64,000 nucleotides of DNA from Beroe forskalii (taxonomy: Eukaryota; Ctenophora; Nuda; Beroida; Beroidae): assembly GCA_011033025.1 (NCBI GenBank), contig WFMF01000177.1, positions 186,001 through 250,000 on the forward strand, read 5' to 3'. The position numbers and the translations under genes were made by a program. Positions 33,218 to 45,943 of the stretch are shown piece after piece. The notes below the pieces were generated by a model. That model did not search any database. It had not been told where the DNA came from and was given only the letters and a program-made list of their open reading frames with translations. Position 1 is the first letter of the stretch. Every line of letters starts with the position of its first letter.

Positions 33218-33388
33218 CTTAGCTGTAAGCAATTAAAACATATAAATTAAGATGTGGGCATTTAAACTTTTAAAATTTTAAGAAGCAATGTAGCTTACAC
33301 TTATTAACTTATTAACTTTTGTCTCTATTAGAATAGAAAGCGACGATGATAGGGTAGAGATAAGGTGATATGAGCTTTATCCATGTAT

Positions 33389-33442
33389 ATGGACAAGCCT
33401 CTCAAGTTTTGGAATGAAGAAAAAATTCAGAAGAACATCTTC
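33389..33442 (+). pseudogene. Orphan copy of WDR24 exon 1
   Basis: Encodes MDKPLKFWNEEKIQKNIF followed by a GTGAGT donor, identical in protein to the first exon of the WDR24-like gene at 13219-13166. No other WDR24 exon follows; an LTR-like repeat begins 32 bp downstream. Confidence 0.85.
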
Positions 33443-33473
33443 GTGAGTCCATAGTGTTTTATTGATTTCTAGT

Positions 33474-34203
33474 TGTAAGGTAGGGTTTCGGAGAACCCAG
33501 AGGAAAATATTATACTCCTTCTCTCGCCTATTTTATCCTGATTTATTATCATTAAGTTAGTAGATACTAGGCGTGGATCTTCGCGAAGTACAGGCGTGAC
33601 AAAAGCCTTTATTACTAGTTGATTGTTTCACTGAGATTTGCTGTGTTTATCCGTGAGAAACTTCCACGGATGAAAAGATTCATTGTCATTTAGATTTATA
33701 TTTAGAAGAGTTCAAACCCTGGAAATTAGCACGGCGTCACGATAGCTGAGAGAAAATTATATTTCTTTGTTGCCACAATTACCACTCCCAGGCCTATTCA
33801 TCAAGCTTACTTTATAAGATAGAACACACGGCAAAACAGTGCTTTTTAGCCGATCCTCACTACTTCTAGCCGATCTTCACTACTTCTAGCCGATCTCCAC
33901 TTACTCTTAGCCTATCTCAGCTCAGTCTTACTCCTTACGGCCTCTTAACTCTTTGGGCTCATATTCACTACCTTTAGGATAAGATCAGAAGGTTTGAGTT
34001 CTTAGATGTTTTAGTATTTATAGTTATCTATATGGAGCATTTTATAGTTCCTACTTTTATACCTTTCTATATTCGAGTCCTTATTCTATCAGTCCGGTCC
34101 TCGACCCTCATCTGATGTTTCACCGAATTGAGCTACTATTTTATCTATAGGACGACCCAAAATTACGACCCTCACTATGATAACTCTCTCCCCACGAAAA
34201 CCA
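33474..34203. repeat. Left terminal direct repeat (LTR-like)
   Basis: 730 bp, matching 40752-41694 apart from a minisatellite expansion in the right copy. It contains three gccgatc(t)tcacta units where the right copy has many more. Confidence 0.85.
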
Positions 34204-34239
34204 GGCTGAGTGCGGTTGGGGGGTTATTATAAATGGAGC

Positions 34240-34860
34240 CTGATACGGGACAACCTGCGGACCACTAGATAGATTATTTTATTTTATTTTTTCCCAATTT
34301 TCACGTTCTTTTGATACGTGATGAGGCTATTTTATATGGAACCTGGACCACTAGATAGATTATTTTATTTTATTCTATTTTTTTCTTTTCCAATTTTCAC
34401 GTTTTTTGATACGTGATGAGGCTATTATAAATGGAACCTGATACGGGTGAACCCGGACCACTGGATAGATGCTTTGATTCTATTTTTTTTCTTTTCCAAG
34501 TTTTACGTTTTTTTTGACACATGATGAGGCTATTATAAATGGAACCTGATACGGGTGAACCCGGACCACTCGATCGATAGATTCTTTGCTTCTATGTTTT
34601 TCTTTTCCAATTTTCACGTTTTTTTTGATACGTGATGAGGCTATTATAAATGGAACCTGATACGGGTGAACCCGGACCACTCGATAGATTCTTTGATCCT
34701 ATTTTTTTTCCAATTTTCACTTTTTTATATACGTGATGAGGCTATTTTAAATGGAACCTGGACCACTAGATAGATTATTTGATTTTGTAATTTTTTTCCA
34801 ATTTCCATGCTTGTTTTTTTGATACGTGATGAGACTATTATAAATGGAACCCATACCACT
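34240..34860. repeat. About 100-bp tandem repeats
   Basis: Six to seven degenerate units with the core gatacgtgatgaggctat followed by tataaatggaacctgatacg and a T-rich spacer, spaced about 92-112 bp. Confidence 0.85.
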
Positions 34861-37224
34861 TGAAGTTGATAGATGCCTAGTTTAATTATTCATTTTTTTC
34901 AATTTTCTTTCAAATTTTAGAATTTTAGAATTTAAATTAACGTAACAGAAAATGATTTGAAATTATAAAGAATCTTCTTAGGCATTTTCAAACTTTCTAT
35001 CTCGTGAAAGACACGAGTCCACCAATATTCAAGCAATTTTCAAAAAAATTATAAATATTTTACTTTTTGAAATAGTTTTATTTGGTATATAATAATTTTA
35101 TAATAGTTAAATTATATAATAGTTGTATTCGTGTACAATTCAATCCAGAATTTCATGTCGAGTCAAAATTTTAAATTGATCAAATTTTCTAGTTAGGCGA
35201 AACTACTATAAGTTAACTCTCTCATATGGTTGAACCCAGACGATCTCAATTTATACAAAATCAATTTTCATTTGAATTTCTTACTTTTTTGATACTGTAC
35301 GTGAGTGTATTATAAATGAAGCTGATATTGGTGTAATTCGTCGACCGGATATAGACCCAAGAATTGAATTTTCAAAATTATTTGATATACTTTTCTCCAA
35401 TTGATTTTTTTTGTTGTCGAATATAATTAACGACTAGATTGATACGAGCCCGTGATGGAAAACTGTACTTGATATAGATTTTCATTTTCAATTATTTTTC
35501 AAATTCATAATATTTGAAGACGTTGGCAGTTTGAAAGTTGAGAGATTTCTGAAAAATTCATTGAAATTTTGAATGACGACGATTTTATTATGTTACGTGT
35601 ACGAAAGGAGAAAACAATTTAGGAGAGATTGTGTTATGATGAGATTATGATGAAATTATTATTTGACCAATCGCGCAATATTGAGATGTTTAGCGCATAA
35701 TACGATACTTATAAGCTTGGCCAAGCGTTTATAATAGATAACAATGATTCCCAGGATTAATAATTTCAAACTGGACGAGAGTGTATCCAGTTAGTTACTT
35801 ATATTCCCAGTGTTGTCGAATGGTACCAATTCATGACATAGATTGCTACCCGTGATCGTGTTGAAATGTACATGAAATTGCATTGGCAGTGGTTCGCATG
35901 TACCTTGCATTTTCACTTTCGATTTAATGCGCGAGTATGTATTGGCAGTGGTTCGCATGTACCTTGCATACTCAGGAAAACCATACATTAAGACGTACAA
36001 ATTGCTCAAAATTACGCCATTTGAAGTATTCACTGAAATTTCTCTTGAAGTAGCGTGTGTTGATTAAGTTAGTAGGATCTTAGGAATTTGCGAATCCATA
36101 ATGAGACCCCAGGACTTACATCAAAGCGTTATATCTTTTTGAAGGTCTCAAGAATGCTTTGATAATATTGGCAATTCATTCTAAACACCGTACGGTTAGC
36201 AAAAATTAATTTATATTTATTGAATACGCGTAGAAGTGCAATTTGTTTGAATATTGTGACGTCAGTTTTATAATGAATCCTGGATGGTATTTAATAGATT
36301 TGGTCAATTGCGCAATATGCAGCTGCGGGTACTTAGGGCCATTTTGGATGGATACGTGATCTGTGATATTTAAATGAAGTTTGATCGGCATCAAAATTTT
36401 GTTGTGTGAATGTTGCCCTCTGAGATTGGCAAAAATGCCAATGACGGCCTGTTTGGTTTCAGAGGACCTCACACATGTGGTTAACATGTGATCTCAGATA
36501 GAATCTGTAGAATCGATGGTAACCCTGGGTGAATGGAAAACCAGTCATGGAAGCATCCATCACTGGACGGAATTCGCCATTAAATGATCTGTGAATTATG
36601 TGGGTTATAAATTGATTGATGGTTAGATGAAGAACTGTGATATCAGAGATAATCCTGGGTGAATGGAAAACCCGCAGATGAAATATTCTTTGCGGGACGG
36701 AATTTGCCATTAAATGATTTGTATGTCAAATTATGTGGATTAAAGTTGTGATTGAAACGTAGAAACCATGCACTTTGACGACTGCCAACATAGGTTGACT
36801 AATTTATTACTTATTCTGGGTAAATGGAAAACCTGCGGATGAATTTTCATCAGCAGGACGGAATTCGCCATTAAACCTTCCGCTTCGTGGATTGTGTGAA
36901 TCAGTAATCAAATTAGTCACCTTAATATTCCATGAATAAATTTTTTATGGTATCGTAAAACCAATTAAAAAGTGCTGCAATAAATTCTGTTGACGTGAGA
37001 TGCAATAAGCAATTTTTGCAGTGAAAATAGCGCTGGCCATTTGAATAATTTCAAATGATGAATTGAAATTTAATTTTGAAAAAAATATTTTGTTTCTTGA
37101 AAACGCAATTTTGTTGATTAAAATCAACATGAATGACGTTTATTTTGTAATCTGGGAAAATTATGCTACGTTCATAAAATTTCAAAAATTATGATGAATG
37201 AGGAAATGCTGATTGCTGTCATAT
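34861..37224. other. Non-coding interior of the LARD-like element
   Basis: AT-rich. It holds a direct repeat of gcagtggttcgcatgtacct (about 35886 and 35945) and three copies of a motif ctgggtgaatggaaaacc.. ggacggaattcgccattaaa at about 36523, 36655 and 36817. The ggacggaattt motif recurs just before the right LTR. No gene recognised. Confidence 0.6.
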
Positions 37225-37232
37225 TTCTTAAA

Positions 37233-38697
37233 GGGCATAGATCCGTTTGCCACTTTGTCCAGGCGCCAGTCTAATGCAGGTCTAGCGCCGGTTTAATGCA
37301 GGTCTAACGCCAGTCTAGTGCAGGTCTAATGCAGGTTTGGCGCCGGTTTTTGTGCAGGTTTAGCGCCAGTTTATCTAATGCAGGTCCTGTGCCACTCTAA
37401 TGCCTTTCGGTTTGGTGCAGGTCCAGCGCCGGTTGAGCGCGGGTACAGCGCTGGTGCAATGCAGGTCTAGCGCCGGTTTAATGCAGGTCTTGTGCCAGTC
37501 TAGTGCCACTCTAATGCAGGTCTAGCGCCGGTTTAGTGCAGGTCCAGCGCTGGTTTAGCGCGGGGCCAGCGCCAGTCTAATGCACCTCGGATGCTATCTC
37601 AATATTACTTATGTATTTCATACAGATTTGGCGCCGATTAAATTATGCAGGTTTGACGTCTTTTCATGAATGTTTGGCGCTGTTTTAATGCAGGTGCAAG
37701 CCATTCCAATGCGGGTTTGGCGCCAGTTTCATGCAGGTTTAGCATGTTCAATTCTATGCCCCATGACTCTTCATAATAATAATGGATAATGGTTACCGGT
37801 GGTAACTAACGTACTTCATCATTGTTACTGGTGGTAACTAACAAACGTTACCATGGTTATCGATGGTAACTTACGTACATTACCATGGTTATCTGTGGTA
37901 ACTGACGAACGTTACCATGGTTACCGGTGGTTACTAACGTACGTTACCATGGTTACCGACCTGGTAACTAACGTTGGTTACCATGGTTGCCGATGGTAGC
38001 TAACGTACGTTACCATGGTTACCGGTGGTAAATTAGGACCTTAGGTGGGTTACCATGGTTACCGATGGTAACTAACGTGGGTTATCATGGTAAACGGTGG
38101 TCACTGGTCACTAACGTAGTAACGTATGTTACTATGGTTACCAAATACCGATGGGAGCTAACGGACGTTACCATGGTTACCGGTGGTCCCTAACGGACGT
38201 TATCATGGCTAACGGTGGTAACTAACCCGCATTGGAATGGCGTTGCACCTGCATCAAAACAGCGCCAAACATTCATGAAAAGACGTCAAACCTGCATAAC
38301 CTAATCGGCGCCAAATCTGTATGAAATACATAAGTAATATTGAGATAGCATCCGAGGTGCATTAGACTGGCGCTGGCCCCGCGCTAAACCAGCGCTGGAC
38401 CTGCACTAAACCGGCGCTAGACCTGCATTAGAGTGGCACTAGAGTGGCACAAGACCTGCATTAAACCGGCGCTAGACCTGCATTGCACCAGCGCTGTACC
38501 CGCGCTCAACCGGCGCTGGACCTGCACCAAACCAGCGCTATAGACTGGCACAGGACCTGCATTGGCGCTGGCCCCGCGCTAAACTGGCGCCAAACCTGCA
38601 TTAGACCTGCACTAGACTGGCGTTAGACCTGCATTAAACCGGCGCTAGACCTGCATTAGACTGGCGCCTGGACAAAGTGGCAAACGGATCTATGCCC
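37233..38697. mobile_element. Foldback element with exact 8-bp target duplication
   Basis: Starts GGGCATAGATCCGTTTGCCA and ends with its exact inverse, TGGCAAACGGATCTATGCCC. It is flanked by TTCTTAAA at 37225-37232 and 38698-38705. The arms (about 500 bp each) are tandem arrays of a gcaggtctagcgccggttta-type unit; the centre is an array of ttaccatggttaccggtggt units. No ORF. The structure resembles Drosophila Foldback elements, but the 8-bp duplication suggests hAT-type mobilisation. Confidence 0.93.
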
Positions 38698-38705
38698 TTC
38701 TTAAA

Positions 38706-40751
38706 ATGTATGAAACACTTTAAAAGATTTGAAAACTGTTCTGTGCCATCGTTTTGCAAAATTTATGTTAATATGTTACGAATAATTTCCGCGATGAATT
38801 TCAAGATACATAAATCTTTCTTCGGTATAAAACGCCTAGTTAGATTAAGGGCAGACAGTAAGACTGGACATACCAATTGGTGAATTTTTGGCATTTTAAC
38901 AGCACATTTCAAAAGCACAGTTCCTAAAAGCACATGCATATGAACATTTGTGAATTTATATCGAAAATCTCAAATTTTCCATAAAATGTCCGACTACCGC
39001 ATATATCACAGCATTCTTTTTTTCTGAGTGTATTTGTGTATTTATTAAATCATTTTTGGAAGTTTAGTTTTAAAGTTTGCAGCGTATTTTTAAGAATAAC
39101 TTGTAGATATCAGTTGTTATTGTTTGTTCAAATAAGAGCACACAAATTAAACTAGATTTTAGCGTGAAACTAATATTATACATGCTTTTATCAACTTACA
39201 GTATTAAAATTTCTAATTTTAAAATAGCTGATAATTGGATTTACCATGAAATGACTAAATTCTGAAAACTTTTTCATTTCTAAATCAGCATTCATTTCTT
39301 GAAGCACTTAATGAGCATCAGTGTCATTTTGGAGCATGTTTAATAGCAATTTTTATTTCATAGCTTTAGAGAGCAACAATATTGTTTAAGCCAACGTAAA
39401 ATTTTGATTATAATTGTCTTCGTGGAAACGATATTGCAACCTAAAATATTTAATTTTAAGTCAAATTATAGCATAAATGATCGGAAGTGTTAGCAATTTG
39501 CAAAAGCACGAAGACTGATTTATCTGTGAAATATAGAAACAATTTTGATAGAATTCTAATTGATCCTCTCTCCCTTGAATCCTGGGAAAGGAAATATCCA
39601 AAATGTAGCATTGAATGTTATTTTTGAAATTTTAACTTTAATTTAAATGCTGTATAGTGTGAGAATTTTTATAATGCGTACAATATTTATTTTGATCTTG
39701 TGTTATTAAGATTTTTTTGTTTATCCAAGCCCTAGGTGATGCAGGATAACAAAGAAAAGACAAAGATCCCTTCACCTCATCATTCTGTGCACCAATCCAT
39801 CTCTGTCCATTTCTACCAGTCAAGAAAGCAGCAAAACCAAGAACAGACGCTGGTTCCGTTTTAATCTTCGAATCTCCTGCTACTCATCCAGAGGACTACC
39901 CAAACTGATGTCGTGAAGATACTCTAACTATAATAGAGTACTAGTAAACAATGCAGGCGGAAGGAAGGACCAAATCCTACAGATGGCGAACCCTACAAAG
40001 AAACCAACCTGAAGTCGTGAAGGTGAAACTCAGCACCAACAAACAATGCCGACAAAAGAAGGACAAAGCGCCAACAAGATCCCTTTAAACCAATCCTCAA
40101 CAAGAAAACTGGCGTGTTTAGAGTTCCCAGTTTCCAGATCTTGTAAATTCAAAATATGGGCGTATTTAGATTTCCCCATGCAAGATCTCTAGATTCTCAA
40201 AATGATCCTGAAGAAAATCTCATTCTTTTTCGCAAAATACGGGCGTGTTTAGAGTTCCCCGTGAATGAGAAAAAGAAAAAAAAGATCCCTCTAAGTTCAA
40301 ATTAAAGACGCCAAAAGACCTTATCTACGGGCGTGATTAGAGTTCCTCCCAGCAGACAAATAAATAAAGATGCCACTCAAGATTGCCTAGATGTTGCTAG
40401 ACTACACAACACAGCCAGCCACGACGTTAGAAAATGAAAATTAGAACGACTAAGAAAATGGAATGATAGACTGCCATATGGACTGATGGATTGCACAGAG
40501 TGATGTTTCTGCAAGTTTCTTCCTCTACCTCCCTCTTCAAATCTTCAACCAGCAACATTCTACCTCCTTCTGCATCCTTCAACCCCAGTGAGGAATGCGA
40601 ATTCTTCTTGATACGTTGTCAAGCGTTAAATGGACTTTGACCGTCACTCAAGTTGATGGAGAACACTTCAAACTTAGACAAATACATATCATTCTGAACC
40701 TTTAGGACTTTTTATATGAATTCCGGGACGGAATTTGAACAAATTGGGAGT
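38706..40751. other. Non-coding interior of the LARD-like element, right part
   Basis: AT-rich to about 39840, then a more balanced stretch with three or four cgggcgtgtttagagttccc-like units at about 40110-40345. Codon structure is absent. No gene recognised. Confidence 0.55.
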
Positions 40752-41694
40752 TGTAAGGTAGGGTTTCGGAGAACCCAGAGGAAAATATTATACTCCTTCT
40801 CTCGCCTATTTTATCCTGGTTTATTATCATTAAGTAAGTAGATACTAGACGTGGATCCTCGCGAAGTACAGGCGTGACAAAAGCCTTTATTACTAGTTGA
40901 TTGTTTCACTGAGATTTGCTGTGTTTATCCGTGAGAAACTTCCACGGATGAAAAGATTCATTGTTATTTAGATTTATTTCAAGAAGAGTTCAAACCCTAG
41001 AAATTAGCACGGCGTCACGATAGCTGGGACAAAATTATATTTCTTTGTTGCCACAATTACCACTCCCAGGCCTATTCATCAAGCTTACTTTATAAGATAG
41101 AGCACACGGCAAAACAGTGCTTTTTAGCCGATCTTCACTGCTTCTAGCCGATCTTCACTAGCTTTTTAGCCGATCTTCACTGCTTCTAGCCGATCTTCAC
41201 TAGCTTTTTAGCCGATCCTCACTGCTTCTAGCCGATCTTCACTAGCTTTTTAGCCGATCCTCACTGCTTTTTAGCCGATCCTCACTGCTTCTAGCCGATC
41301 TTCACTAGCTTTTTAGCCGATCCTCACTGCTTTTTTAGCCGATCCTCACTGCTTCTAGCCGATCTTCACTACCTTTAGCAGATAACCACTTACTCTTAGC
41401 CTATCTCATCTCAGTCTTACTCCTTACGGGCTCTTTACACTTTGGGCTCATATTCACTACCTTTAGGATAAGATCAGAAGGTTTGAGTTCTTAGATGTTT
41501 TAGTATTTATAGTTATCTATATATGGAGCATTTTATAGTTCCTACTTTTCTACCTTTCTATATTCGAGTCCTTATTCTATCAGTCCGGTCCTCGACCCTC
41601 ATCTGATGTTTCACCGAATTGAGCTACTATTTTATCAATAGTACGACCCAAAATTACGACCCTCACTATGATAACTCTCTCCCCACGAAAACCA
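40752..41694. repeat. Right terminal direct repeat (LTR-like) with internal minisatellite
   Basis: Matches the left repeat but contains an expansion at about 41126-41375 of agccgatcttcactgcttct and agccgatcttcactagcttt units, which accounts for most of its extra length. Confidence 0.85.
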
Positions 41695-42981
41695 GGGGGT
41701 TATTATAATTGCTATTTAAATCGTGTGGAATATCTTAATATAAAGATATTAAAACCTGAATATTGTCTATTGGAAGACTTCTCCGGAAAATGTTATGAAA
41801 AAACAGTAAAAGCTCTGAGAAGCAATTGAATCGAAAACCATATCAAAACTGGAATGAAAGAGGAATTAATTCCTGTTTAATTTCGGGTGTAATATGGTCT
41901 TCGATCAATATGAATTAAAATTTACTCTATTCAATGATCAATAGAAAACCCCATAAAACCTGGATGAAGATATAGGAAAGGATAATGAAGGAGGGAGCTG
42001 CGATGATGAAAGTTTTGAAGAGGCTGATAAAGTTCATGATAGGATTTTGTTGTTGAGGTTGTTGCTAAGATTTTGAGGTTGTTGCTAAGTTGCTGCTAGG
42101 TTGTTGAGGTTTGTTGCTAAGTTGTCACCAAGTTGTTTCTAGGTTGTTTCTTAGTTTTTGAATTCGGGGATAAGATGTCTTGATAAGAAACTGCTACGTG
42201 AGATTTAGGAGTGGTTGATTCTCAGTCTGTTTTCAATGGTAGTTTGAAGACATAATTGGCTCCCTGAGAACAAAATTCTGTTATACCTAAGTTGTTCTGC
42301 AAATGCGAATACCATTGATGATAAAGTCTGTCAAACTGCCAAGATCAACGGTCAAACATCAAGTACTCAATTGGTTTGATAATTCAAACTCCATTGAAAG
42401 GGGGAATTACTAAACTAAAATATAGAATTCATGACTGGTATAACAAGAAAACTGCACTCTATTGAACTAGTGAACGACAAAACATTAACACATGGAGTAC
42501 AAACGATGAATTAAATAAACAAATTACTTGAAAATAAACAAATTACTTTAAAATAAAGTCAAATAGTACTAGATCTGAGATCACGAAGATAAATTATTTT
42601 CTGTGTAATCCCATTATTAACACGTCATAATGCAGCATGAAAATAGTCGCTTTAAAAAGTTTAAGGGTCCCTTGCGGATGACGTCATCACCACGGTTTTA
42701 AGTTATGAGATGATCACCGGTGATAGGCTACTGTTCTTGCGAGGCATATAATAAATTCCTGAGAATACCAATGAATAAGGAAATAAATGAACTTAGGATG
42801 AACTTAGGATCCGGGTAAAACCTGATATGAAAAACGTTGGTTGATAGACAATATAATGACTTCACGAGAATATTATGACTTCACGAGATTAATTCCGCAT
42901 AAATATTATTATAAGGTTCCCTCAGTTTTCACATGCATATTATGCATACTTATGCATACTTATATTCTGCTCACCCTATAA
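41695..42981. other. No gene seen
   Basis: AT-rich; short gaggttgttgctaag repeats at about 42052-42145. No exon recognised. Confidence 0.5.
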
Positions 42982-43087
42982 TATAACTATAGGACATCAT
43001 TTCGATGCATATTGTGCATATTGAACTCGGCTTCGCCTCGTACAATATGCACTAATATGCATCTCAATGCTGTCCTATAGTTATATA
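42982..43087. repeat. 106-bp palindrome (hairpin)
   Basis: The arms begin TATAACTATAGGACA and are inverted copies over about 42 bp with a few mismatches. The loop carries aactcggcttcgcctcg. The same loop motif recurs in the palindrome at 43765. Confidence 0.85.
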
Positions 43088-43764
43088 TTACATGGCTCAT
43101 AAGCCCTTATTTGCAACCATATACATCGGGTTATTTCAATATTATAGGGTCGGGATAGATCCTATAACCCCATGTTATGTGGTCGTTTCCGACCCTATAA
43201 GCTGTGTTTACAGTGATGACTCCGACGTAGATTCAATATGAAAGTTTATGACGTGAGTTGCCTACATATTTTTTAGCGTCGTTCGGATCCTATAACCCCA
43301 TGTTATGGGATTTTCCTAGAGTTGATAGGTTATTTACAAAATTACAATGATGACATCGTTGTATATTCAATAAGAAAGTTTATGACGTGAGTTGGCTACA
43401 TTTGTTTGCGGACCATTACACGAGTAACGATACCTGCCTCCTCAAGTGCCAATTCAATTTGAATAATTTGGTTGGAACGCAGATATTCGAATTTTGTGGT
43501 ATTTGAGTCTCCAATGATCAACAGGCTGTTCAAATGACGCCGTTATCTTGCTTCACTGTGGTAAATTGCTACATGGCATCACAATACGCATTCCACCGAC
43601 ATATGTCTACAAGTACACGTCTTGAGGCCCAACAAAAATGTAATTACCGGCGAGAGCATTCTTACCATGACGCCTGATACAAGTACAACTATGAGACGTC
43701 ATGTTTCATATTTCTTATGAGTTTCCACCACATAATTTATGTAATTTCGCCATGTAATATCACC

Positions 43765-43932
43765 ATAGGTCTCAGGAGTACCTAATACCACATTGTTTTG
43801 AACTCGGCTTCGCCTCGTCCAAAACAAACCATTATTGGCCTCAGCTTCGCTTCGGCCAATAATGCGTCTATATATAGTTCGCGCTTCGCGCTCACTACAT
43901 ATATGTGGTATTAGGTTACTCCTTCGACCTAT
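43765..43932. repeat. Multi-arm palindrome (cloverleaf-like)
   Basis: An outer stem ATAGGT..CCTAATACCACAT pairs with ATGTGGTATTAGG..ACCTAT. Inside it are three consecutive hairpins: TTGTTTTG/CAAAACAA around ctcggcttcgcctcg, CATTATTGGCC/GGCCAATAATG around tcagcttcgcttc, and a tatatagt/actacata arm around tcgcgcttcgcgc. About 168 bp in total. Confidence 0.85.
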
Positions 43933-45860
43933 AGTTCTATATTGTACTTTTCACGGCATGTCCTACAACTATTTCGTTATAATAGCTACTAGGCTTTGCT
44001 AGGCGAACTTTAAAAACATTTGGCGGAGACATGAATCTGTGAACATAATATTATGGCCTTCATGAATGATTGCAATGACGGGGGCGGCACAATCCCATAA
44101 AAGTTAATTGGAGCAGTGACCCCAATGTCACGATCCAAAGGAGCCGTTCAAGTTCATTGGATCTGGAGGGCAACAAGTAACGAAGGGAAGTTATAAAGCA
44201 GTAAACAGTTCCCTGATATGCATCCAGTACTCTAGACACGTGTAACATCTCTCAGAAGATTGCTTGTGTATAAACGGGGTCTTTATGAAATGTAAAACTG
44301 GTAATTCTCCTTCATCTAGCATGAATATGACGTCATTTTCCGCTATACACTCTCTCCGTACATGCGTGATTCGAGGATGGGGCCAGACTGTAGCGATTCT
44401 CCCAACGACGTGTCTAGACTGGTCCTTCCTATACACAGATATGTAGCTTGTAGTCTTGATCTAGTGTAAAACAGTGACTTTGTGACATCGAAGTCCTGCC
44501 AATTGTCAAGGGGCTGCTTAGTTTGTGCTTGTCAAATAGAACATATTCACTGTGTTTAGCATTTAAACCACCGGGTGCTTGTTACATTCGTATAAGCAAT
44601 AAATAAAAGAAGTTTATATGAAGTAGAAAAGTAAAAAGCTGGCTTTGCGGCTCTTATCTGGCTAGTGGCTGGATAGAAGTCCTGCAAAAGGACGGATAAA
44701 GGTTCCAATTTGAGCTCTGAAACACTTCCTGTCGTCTGCAAGGCACCTTTAAACAGTAGCTCAGTAGGTATTCCAAACAGAGCTTATCGACACCACGGAA
44801 TCTTGGAGGAGGGATGTGTCATGCACATAAACTACAGACTCTTGACTGGCAGTCTGTACTGCCAGATGACGCAACAAGATACAAGATAGAAAGGAAACTC
44901 TACAGAATACTAATGAAATAGGAAGTAAATAAGATGATAGTCTCCTGGAAAACGGATCTATTGTTTGCGTCATGATAGGGGGTGTGAATAATGAAATTGT
45001 CGTACAGATTGAATACAGGGAAAACTCATATCTTGCGTTCTAGGAGGATTACATTAGAATCATGACATCATTCATCTCGTGTTTTCATTGAAACGTACGT
45101 AGTCGAGTAGTTGGAAATGTGCTTTTCCGAAGGGAACCTCAAACCTTCAATTCAAAGCTCTTGTGAGCTGAAATCTATAGTGGAAAAGTAGTAATCATCG
45201 ACTGAAAAGATTGTTGCATTCGGAGAAAAAGCTTCTCAAAGTTCAAACCTTTATCAAAATCTACACTGAAATTTTTCAAGTTGTTTGGCCAAACAGACAA
45301 AGATAAAATCATAAGCTAATAATGAAATGCTATAACTGATCCCTGTAACATAGTCTAGGAAGTGAAATTTACTATGATAATGTGTTCTGTGTTCGTACAG
45401 AGTGGTCAGTGACGTCATTGCTAGTGTGACGTCATAGTTTAACGTCATAGCGGTACATTGATACATTGCTAGCACCTAGATACTCTTTATCATTACATGG
45501 TAGGTCTGCTATAGATAATGTGCTAATGTAAAACATTTATCACATCAGGTAATAGGTTAGCTAATAGCTAATCAGATGATTTCAAATAAGATGGGCTTAG
45601 CATGCATCATGCAACGGGTCTCTGGACGACTGGACCTTTACAAAGTTACAATATTACAATACAATGCATATTATTTAGGTGGAGTAATGCTTGAAATGAA
45701 GGACACAGTACAAATGTTGTACCAATGTACGTAGGTGCCTACATTGATGATAGTCCCCAATGAGTCTATTGTACGTCTACCCCCTAGGTTACAGGTATCT
45801 GAACTGCAGTACCTATGTAAACAAAAATTGCAGTTTCTTGAAGAAAGTTTCTGAAAAAAC
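43933..45860. other. No gene seen
   Basis: Unique-looking sequence upstream of the first ABC exon. I looked for TMD1-type exons belonging to the ABC gene and found none. Short ORFs here have no supporting features. Confidence 0.5.
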
Positions 45861-45864
45861 TGAG

Positions 45865-45943
45865 TGACGCTTCCCCTCGCATTTTGACGCTCCCCACCCC
45901 CTAACATTTTGACCCCTCAGATATTTTGACGCTTCCCCCTCAG
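45865..45943 (+). repeat. Duplicated splice-acceptor repeat before exon 45944
   Basis: Four copies of a unit joining a pyrimidine tract to attttgacgct, which is the first 11 bases of the exon. At least two copies end in cctcag. Confidence 0.75.

Larger units (their letters stand above)
29828..33460 (+). repeat. Right arm of large inverted duplication
   Basis: Inverted copy of 13148-16188. It carries the intact UNC-93-like gene and an orphan copy of WDR24 exon 1 (33389-33442). It has two segments absent from the left arm: 31538-32486 and the MITE 33071-33217. Homology ends about 15 bp before a long terminal repeat. Confidence 0.93.
33474..41694. mobile_element. LARD-like element: long non-coding insert between direct terminal repeats
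   Basis: Direct repeats at 33474-34203 and 40752-41694 both start TGTAAGGTAGGGTTTCGGAG and end GAAAACCA (TG..CA). The 6.5 kb between them has no coding capacity for gag or pol on either strand and consists of tandem repeats, a foldback element and AT-rich DNA. A purine stretch (aaattgggag) precedes the right repeat, as a polypurine tract would. No clear tRNA primer site or target duplication was found, so the boundaries are tentative. It best fits a large retrotransposon derivative mobilised in trans. Confidence 0.6.

Noticed and set aside
33474..34203. Complete Gypsy or Copia retrotransposon between the LTR-like repeats
   Set aside because: No gag, protease, reverse transcriptase, RNase H or integrase motif in any frame between 34203 and 40752.
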